In this document: piece by piece, positions 57,434 through 64,000 of the stretch | How positions within the stretch are numbered: the first letter of the stretch is position 1 | Layout of the letters: every line of letters begins with the position of its first letter | NCBI RefSeq assembly: GCF_030052815.1 | Contig: NC_079502.1 | Location: 35,022,050 to 35,086,049 of the forward strand | DNA: 64,000 bases | Direction: 5' to 3' | Source of the DNA: Hevea brasiliensis | Taxonomy: Eukaryota; Streptophyta; Magnoliopsida; Malpighiales; Euphorbiaceae | Notes under the pieces: model-generated | Database searches by the model: none | Told to the model about the DNA's origin: nothing | The model's input: the letters and a program-made list of their open reading frames with translations, nothing else | Translations under genes and position numbers: made by a program

Positions 57434-60317
57434 AATTTAAATTTCGTCCTTGAAATTTACCTAATGCAAACAGTTGGGGGAACTATTGCCTCATCGTCTC
57501 TTCACTTTCCCAAGTTGCCCCCTCGGTGTTGTGGTGCCTCCAAAGCACTTCCACCAGTGGAATCTACTTATTCCTCAACTCTTTTACTTCCCGAGCCAGG
57601 ATCCATATGAGTTCTTCTTCATATATCAAATCCGATTGTACTTTAATTTCTTCCATGGAGATGACATGTGAAGGATCTGAGTAGTATCTTCTTAGCATAG
57701 ATACTTGGAACACATTGTGGATCTTGTCTAACTCTAGTGGTAAAGCTAGCCTGTAGGCCAATGGACCCACACGTTCAATGACTTCATATGGGCCAATGAA
57801 CCTGGGGCTTAACTTACCTTTTCTTTCAAACCTTAATACCTTCTTCCACGGTGACACCTTGAGGGACACTTTGTTGCCAACTGCATATTCTATTTCTTTT
57901 CTCTTTAGGTCGGCATAGGATTTTTGTCTATCTGAGGCAACCTTCAGATTAGCTTTGATTAACTTTACCTTCTCCTCAGTCTGTTTCACCAGGTCTGACC
58001 CTACCAGTTTATCTTCGCCTAATTCAGTCCAACACACTAGAGTTCTATATTTCCTCCCATACAGTGCTTCATACAGGGCCATTTGGATGCTAGCTTAGTA
58101 GCTATTGTTGTATGCATATTCTGCCAATGGGAGGTATCTATCCCAACTTCCCTCAAACTCAATGAGACAATTCTTTAGCATATCGTCAAGGACCTGACAT
58201 ATATTTCATGTTATTATTATCATTTCAGTTCAATATTTGTATTTGTTCAATTGGTTTCAATTGTTTACCTGGATTACTCCTTCTGATTGTCCATCTGTCT
58301 GAGGATGGAAAGCTGTGCTGAAGTGGAGTTGTGTACCAAAGGATTCATGCAACTTCTTCCAAAATCTCGATGTAAACCTTGGGTCTCAATCAGATATGAT
58401 GGAAAGTGGAATTCCATGCAATCTAACTATCTCACTGATATATAATTATGCTAACTTCTCTAGTGAGTAGTTAGTCCTAACTGGCAGAAAGTGTGCTGAC
58501 TTTGTCAATTTATCCACTATCATCCATACTGCATCATGCTTCTTCTGGGTGAGAGGTAGACCACTTACAAAATCTATGGTGACCCGATCCCATTTCCATT
58601 TAGGTATGCATATGGGCTGTAGCAAACCCTATGAAACTTGATATTCTGCCTTAACTTGCTGACATGTCAAGCATTTAGTCACATAGTCAGCTATGTCCTT
58701 CTTCATACCAGGCCATCAATAATGAAGCTTCAGGTCATGATACATTTTTGTACTTTCTGGGTGCATAGCATAAACACTGGTGTGTGCCTCTTTTAGAATA
58801 TTGGCTTTCAATTCCCCATCATCTAGTACACGCACTCTTCCTTTGTAGTACAGATACCCATCTGCTTTCACCTCATAGTCAATTGCTTCCCCTTCTGAGA
58901 TTTTGCTCATAATAGCCATTAACTTTTCATTACCTTCTGCCCATCTGAAATTTGCTGTAGCTGGTTTGGCCTCACTTGCAACTCAGCCAAAATAGGTCCA
59001 TCTCGAGCTAAGGATAAACGGGCATTTAATGATCTCAAAGCTGTGATGGATTTTCTGCTCAAAGCATCAGCAACCACATTTGCCTTCCTAGGATGGTAGT
59101 CAATCACACAGTCATAGTCCTTCAGGAACTCAATCCATCATCTATGTCTAAGGTTGAGCTCCTTCTGGGCTAGCAAACATTTTAGACTTTTGTGGTCTGT
59201 GTAAATGTAATACTTTTCACCATACAAGTAGTGCCTTCATATCTTCAGTGCGAAGATAATTGCTACAAGTTCTAGATCATGGGTAGGGTAGTTCTGTTCA
59301 TGTGGCCTTAGCTACTTGGAAGCATAGGTGACCACCTTCCCCTCTTGCATTAATACACACCCTAGCCCATTATGTGAGGCATCACTGTAGCCTACAAAAT
59401 CCTTTCCCTACACTGGTTGTGTTAACACTGGTGCCTCTGTCAACGTAGCCTTCAATTTCTCAAAACTGGCCTGACACTTGTCATTCCATTCAAATTAGAC
59501 ATTCTTGTGTAACAACTTAGTCATTGTAGCAGCTATTAAAGAAAATCCCTTCACAAATCTCCTATAATACCCAGCTAGCCCCAAGAAACTTCTGACCTTA
59601 GTTGTATTTCTGGGAGGCTTCCATTCCATCACTACTTCTATTTTCTTGGGATCCATTCTAATCCCATCAGCTGACACTATGTGTCCAAGGAATGCAATCT
59701 CATTTAACCAGAAGTCACACTTGGACAACTTAGCATACAACTTCTTTTCTCTCAGGGTTTGCAGAACAATCCTCAAATGCTCATCATGTTCTTCCCTGGT
59801 CTTGGAATACACCAAAATATCATAAATAAAGACCACTACAAACCGATCAAGGTATGGATGGAAGATATGGCACATTAGGTCCATGAATGCTGCTGGTGCA
59901 TTTGTTAGGCCAAAGGGCATCACTAGGAACTCATAATGCCTATACTGGGTCCTGAATGCAGTCTTTGGCATATATGCATCCTTCACCCTTAGCTGATGAT
60001 GCCCAAATCTGAGATCAATTTTGGAAAATACTCCTACTCCCTTCAACTGTTTAAACAGATCATCAATTATAGGCAACGGATATTTTTTCTTCACAGTCAC
60101 TTTATTCAACTGCCGGTAATCGATGCATAACCTAAAAGTCCTATCCTTCTTCTTTCTAAACAGCACTAGAGCTCCCCATGGTGACACACTGAGCCATATG
60201 AACCCCTTATCCAGTAACTCTTGCAACTGGATTTTCAGCTTCTTTAACTTAGTAGGTGCCATCCTATAAAGAGCAATAGAGATTGGTGTTGTACCCGATA
60301 GTACTTCAATAGTAAAT
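57432..60317 (-). pseudogene. gypsy pol: RT, RNase H, integrase, tail (Gy4)
   Basis: RT (60317-59495) has [22 protein letters not shown] and [13 protein letters not shown], but the catalytic FIDD reads FIYD. RNase H follows with breaks; [16 protein letters not shown] lies at 59107-58919. The zinc region ends near KMYHDLKLHY (58716). The integrase core has a TGA for Arg at 58386-58388 (expected SDRDPRF), a 75-bp GT-AG insertion (58194-58268) and a TAA at 58095-58097. The C-terminus (58082-57564) holds GPY/F-like residues (SPRFIGPYEVIERV, FQVSMLRRY) and the tail, cut by TAG after ELRNK. The old stop is TAG at 57432-57434. The sequence is clearly distinct from Gy2 and Gy3. Confidence 0.9.
58194..58268 (-). 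other. 75-bp intron-like insertion in Gy4 integrase
   Basis: On the minus strand the coding block for GVIQ is followed by CAG|GTAAAC, 75 bases with 17 G or C (77 percent AT), then TGTCAG|GTC, after which the block VLDDML resumes. Reading through gives a stop after four codons; removing it restores alignment with the uninterrupted Gy2 (near 21265) and Gy3 (near 48216) sequence. Splicing is inferred, not shown. Confidence 0.6.
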
Positions 60318-61583
60318 TGTGACACCCCTTACTCGACTACAGTGTAGCCGAGCAAGTTATGCCACTCAGTGTGCCGAGCACTCTATTTTATCTTAATTCA
60401 TTTTTATTCTTCCTTTTGAATATAACTTGTGAAATATAATTTATTTAAGCCATTTATCGAAATTATAATTTATTTGAGGTTCCGAGAATTTTATAGAAAA
60501 TCCGGCAGAGTGCCGGCTAAAAATAGAGAAAACAATTCTTCGGAACCTGTGAAAAACACTTCCTATGATCATATTCAATCATCTCATCACTCTCAAACTT
60601 CAATATCAAAATCTCAACATTTTTCACCATTCATTTCTCAATCATTTATCTCATGTGATAATCATGTACAAGTCACAGTTATGTATTCACTTTTCCTTTC
60701 ACAAACACAATTTTCTTAACAATTCCTCTATTTGTCATTCATTCATTTCACATCATCATTAGACTCAAATCATAAATAAATTCTCACATGTGATTTATAA
60801 TCACAAATTACAAGTACTTACATTAATACAAAATTATATTACATTTGTTTCAAATACACATGATAAAATAAGAGTTTAATTACAAAATTTACAAAAATCT
60901 CAAAATACAAAATGGGACCTAGTGTCCTACCAATGCACTGTGGATGGTGAGGTGACACGGACACTATGCAGAACTGTGAACGGCCTTACCCAATATGTGG
61001 TCTACTGGGCTCTCTGTCCAAATCTTCAGTACCTACGCATTGCAAAAGCGACGCGCTAAGCATAAATCTTAGTGGTGCCAATAATACAAGAAAATACAAT
61101 ATGCAAATAAAAATAATAATTTCCTTGCCATTGTGTTCATAAGAAATGAATAATTACTAACTTATTGTGTAGTCGAGGGCTAATCATGTTTCATGATATT
61201 AACTTCTTCATGCATTTCGTTAATTATTTTCTTCATGATATTGAGCTTCTTTGTATTTTTGTAATCATTCCTGATACTTAATTTTCGTATTTTCTTTAAT
61301 AATCAGTTCAATCACAGTTATACTTTTCCATGCACAAGTAACCTATACTGGACGACTGGACTGGATAACGGGTCGTTGGCACTGGACACCGCGGTGCCTC
61401 GGGCCGTCATACCATGGGACGCAGAACGTCAACCACATATGCAGTCAGTATGGCTAAAAAGCCATGATATCACATAATTGGCATAAAAGCCATGAATATG
61501 GGCATAAAAGCCATGAATACGGGCATAAAGCCATGAATACAGGCATAAAGCCTTTCGCAATACTGCTAAAACAATACCCTATT
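60318..61583 (-). repeat. gypsy family A LTR J, antisense, 3' portion
   Basis: Starts at the LTR end (minus-strand GGGGTGTCACA at 60318), directly against RT codons of Gy4, and is cut at 61583 by LTR K. It may be a solo LTR or the edge of a full element. The predicted target duplication is TAAAT (60313-60317). Its body contains a local 20-bp tandem expansion. Confidence 0.85.
61480..61552 (+). repeat. 20-21 bp tandem repeat in LTR J, 3.6 units
   Basis: Units beginning GGCATAAA(A)GCCATGAATA start at 61480, 61500 and 61521, with a partial fourth at 61541. Other family A LTRs have one copy of the homologous stretch. Confidence 0.85.
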
Positions 61584-64000
61584 TGTAACACCCTCCCGAT
61601 AACCACTCCGTACATCCTACTGTTCCGGTGACCGGTGTCGGTCCGGACAGCTAGAATGTCCGGAAAAATATTTAAACTAAAGTCAGGAACCATAATTAAC
61701 TCAAAAATTAATAAGAAAAATTTAGTAAAAATTTTAGAAATAAAATACAACCAAGTAAAAGCAGCGGTGCCCAAGTAATGGGTAACAGGAGGAAGTTCTT
61801 GATTCTCATAGCGAGGAGCCCTAGACCCGGGGAAAAAATTATAAAATAATTTTTGGGACTCCAGAGAAGGGTTATTGAGGTTCCTATGGCATTAGAATGC
61901 CAAGAAAATACCTAGAAAAATTTTTCAATCGGTACAGACAATTTTGACCCGTTAAGCCAAACGGAGGGCATTTTGGTCATTTCGCCTTCAGAGGTGATTT
62001 TTGGCGGACTTGTCCAGTTAAGTAAATAATTAATATGACATAAAATATGAAGAAATATTACTAGAAATTAAATTGAAATTGAGTAGTGATAAAAAGAAAA
62101 GAAAAATCAAGAAAAGCTCATTTATGACATCTTGATGATGTCATTTATAAACTATGACCAATCACAATTAATCTACCATTTGACTAAACTATTAAAAGAC
62201 ATAAAAGAAGACCAAAATAAGAAAGAAATTGCAGCAGCCACCCTTCCCAAAAGACCAGCCGAAACTCACCTCCATAGCCACCTCCATTCAAGCTTTTTCA
62301 AGCTTTAGATCTCCATCATTTCCACCATATTTCCCTAACCCCTCTTCATTAAAACTTTACCCCACACCTTAAACAAGCTCTTGGCAGCCAACAAGAGGAA
62401 GGAAATTGAAGTTTGGGGCTTGGAAAGATTCTGCCACTTGAGGTTAGTGCACCTATATTCATTAAACTCTTTATTTTCATGGTTTGGGACTTGAAACTTA
62501 GTGAGAATTGTGATTTAAATGAACATAAACCTATGTGTTTGAGCTTGTGAATTTCGGATGCCCTAGCTATGGAATAGGAGGGAGTGTTTTTATGAGCTTG
62601 AAGTGAATTAGAGTTATGTTGGAAGTTTATAAATACAAGAACAATGATTAAAAAGTTAACTAAGACATATTGTATAAAAACATGGATTTGAATTAGGGTT
62701 TTGTGAGCAAAATGTAAACTTGGTTTAGGAAATTATTAGAGAACATTTTAATGGTCAATTAGTGACCATTTTAGGTAAATTGACCAACAAATGGACTGAA
62801 AAATGAGATTGCAAAGTGAGGTTGCAGGCTGCCCTAGGACAGCAGCATAGGGACTGAAAATTCAGTCCATTTGCACTGCCATAACTTGGGCTGTATTAGT
62901 CCAATTGGTGTTTGGCCAATTGGACATGAAACTAGGCTTATAATGGCACATTTTTGCTGAAGAAACCATGCCCAAAAGACCAAAGCAAGAGGACCAAAAC
63001 TTGGCCCCAATCCGGATACCCTGCACTGATTCTGCAGAATTGACCAAATGAACAGTAACTGTTCATTTGGCCATAACTCACTGTAGATTTGGTCAATTGA
63101 CCTGAAATTTTTACAGCAACAATTTAAGACATAGACAAACAACTTTCATGAAGGAACCTACCCCAAATTATGGCCAGAACCTAACCCAAATGGCAATGGC
63201 AGTCACCGTTCATGCTACTGTAGATATGGTAATTTCTGCAGAATGCAAATCCGGCCAGCTGTGGTTTTTGGACCATATCTAGAGCTAAAAAACTCCAAAT
63301 GGAGTGATTCAAAAAAAGAAATTCAACTAGACAAAATAAGGAACAACTTTCATGTTTTACATTTCTTCAAATTCCCACAGTAACAGTGTCCAATGGAAAA
63401 GTGAAGTTGACTCACCAAAACTGAAAATTCTGCTTGTGTTGGTTTACACTTTGAAATGGTATTAACACTTAATGCCAACAAGTTTTAAACACTAAATGTG
63501 GTATGTTGGGAGTGCCAAAGTCAATGTACATATTTTCTATCCAAAAGTCAACATTTTTGTTGACCAATAAGGTGAAGAGTAACACCAAAACATGAAATTC
63601 ACAAATTGAAGAATTTAAAAGTTTCAAATGCCCTAGTATACCTAACAAGATTGGTTTGGATAGTTTGGCATGCCAATAGGGTTCAGTTAGCAGTACTGCA
63701 CATGGCAATATGCCATTCCGAGATTTCATGGCTTTTAGCCATTCTGACTTTGTATTGAGACTTGGCCTTGTGCCTGATATTATTCTGACTTGTTAGCCGT
63801 TGCATTACCTGCCGGGAGATGCATATGTGACCGATGGTGTGACGGCCCGAGGTACTAGGTACCCAGTGCCAGTTTACCCGTTATCTAGTCCAGTCGTCTA
63901 GTGTAGGTTACTTGGGGCAACCAAATGAATAAAAGTGAACAACGTTAATGAAACAATGAATATATCTATACCAAACAAAGAAAGCATACACATTCTACAC
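61584..64000 (+). repeat. gypsy family A LTR K, sense, runs off the window
   Basis: Starts TGTAACACCCTCCCG at 61584 and extends 2417 bp to the window edge, about three quarters of the LTR. It carries AGGTTAGTGC at 62441-62450. Left flank is CTATT (61579-61583). Whether it is a solo LTR or the 5' LTR of an element cannot be told. No gene is visible in it. Confidence 0.9.

Larger units (their letters stand above)
56250..60317 (-). mobile_element. Gy4: Ty3/gypsy (Tekay/Del-type), family A, antisense, truncated
   Basis: Part of the 3' LTR (57420 down to about 56256), then pol from tail back to RT. RT is interrupted at 60317 by an antisense family A LTR. The left end is a truncation within the LTR, not an LTR terminus. 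Confidence 0.88.

Noticed and set aside
60300..60330. LTR J as the 5' LTR of Gy4 with gag deleted
   Set aside because: A deletion ending precisely at the LTR terminus is less likely than insertion of J into Gy4 RT, though it is not excluded without the right flank.
1..64000. Host protein-coding gene or non-transposon system
   Set aside because: Every coding stretch I could identify matches gag or pol of LTR elements; the remaining sequence aligns to LTRs or leaders of the same families.

Overview
The window is AT-rich plant nuclear DNA made entirely of nested LTR retrotransposons. I found no host gene, tRNA or rRNA gene. The elements belong to two groups. One is a Ty1/copia family with 2.1-kb LTRs (TGTTAGTAGTATGCC...CCTTCA), a primer-binding site matching initiator tRNA-Met and an Angela/Tork-like gag-pol. 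The other is Ty3/gypsy chromoviruses of Tekay/Del type, in two LTR families: A, about 3.1 kb, ending GGGGTGTCACA, and B, about 3.6 kb, ending GGTGTGACA. The host is most likely a eudicot tree or shrub, possibly Euphorbiaceae, but that is an impression from the protein style and is not proven.

Layout, left to right. Gy1 (+, family A) supplies only its pol C-terminus and 3' LTR (1-3366). It sits in the RNase H of copia Co1 (+, 3367-6010). Co1 sits in the 3' LTR of copia Co2 (-, 6011-15229). Co2 sits in the 5' LTR of Gy2 (+, family B, 15230-25596). Gy2 sits in the gag of copia Co3 (+, 25597-39992). Co3 sits in the leader of copia Co5 (+, 39993-50235). This is a six-deep chain whose left halves must lie outside the window. 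A complete young element, Co4 (+, 30161-39682, duplication TGGAC), lies in the 3' LTR of Co3. Co5 also carries a copia solo LTR (41422-43500, duplication TTATA), an internally deleted gypsy Gy3 (-, 43804-50181, duplication GGATG) and copia Co6 (-, from 50236). Co6 contains a family A solo LTR (52919-56012, duplication TATCC).

Co6 is cut at a 6-bp microhomology junction (56250-56255) with the LTR of gypsy Gy4 (-, to 60317). Gy4 pol is split by another antisense family A LTR (60318-61583), which is itself split by a sense family A LTR running off the window (61584-64000).

All coding regions that can be followed over any length are broken. The most informative is Gy2. Its whole gag-pol frame (17356-22002) is still one frame with no net frameshift, but it has 16 premature stops, mostly of the CAG/CAA/CGA-to-stop type expected from methylcytosine deamination. 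Other points worth checking are a 75-bp GT-AG insertion in the Gy4 integrase, a 35-bp hairpin-like repeat array in the copia leader, an ABRE/G-box kept only in the young copia LTRs, and shared disabling mutations between copia copies. No new defence or other non-transposon system was found.
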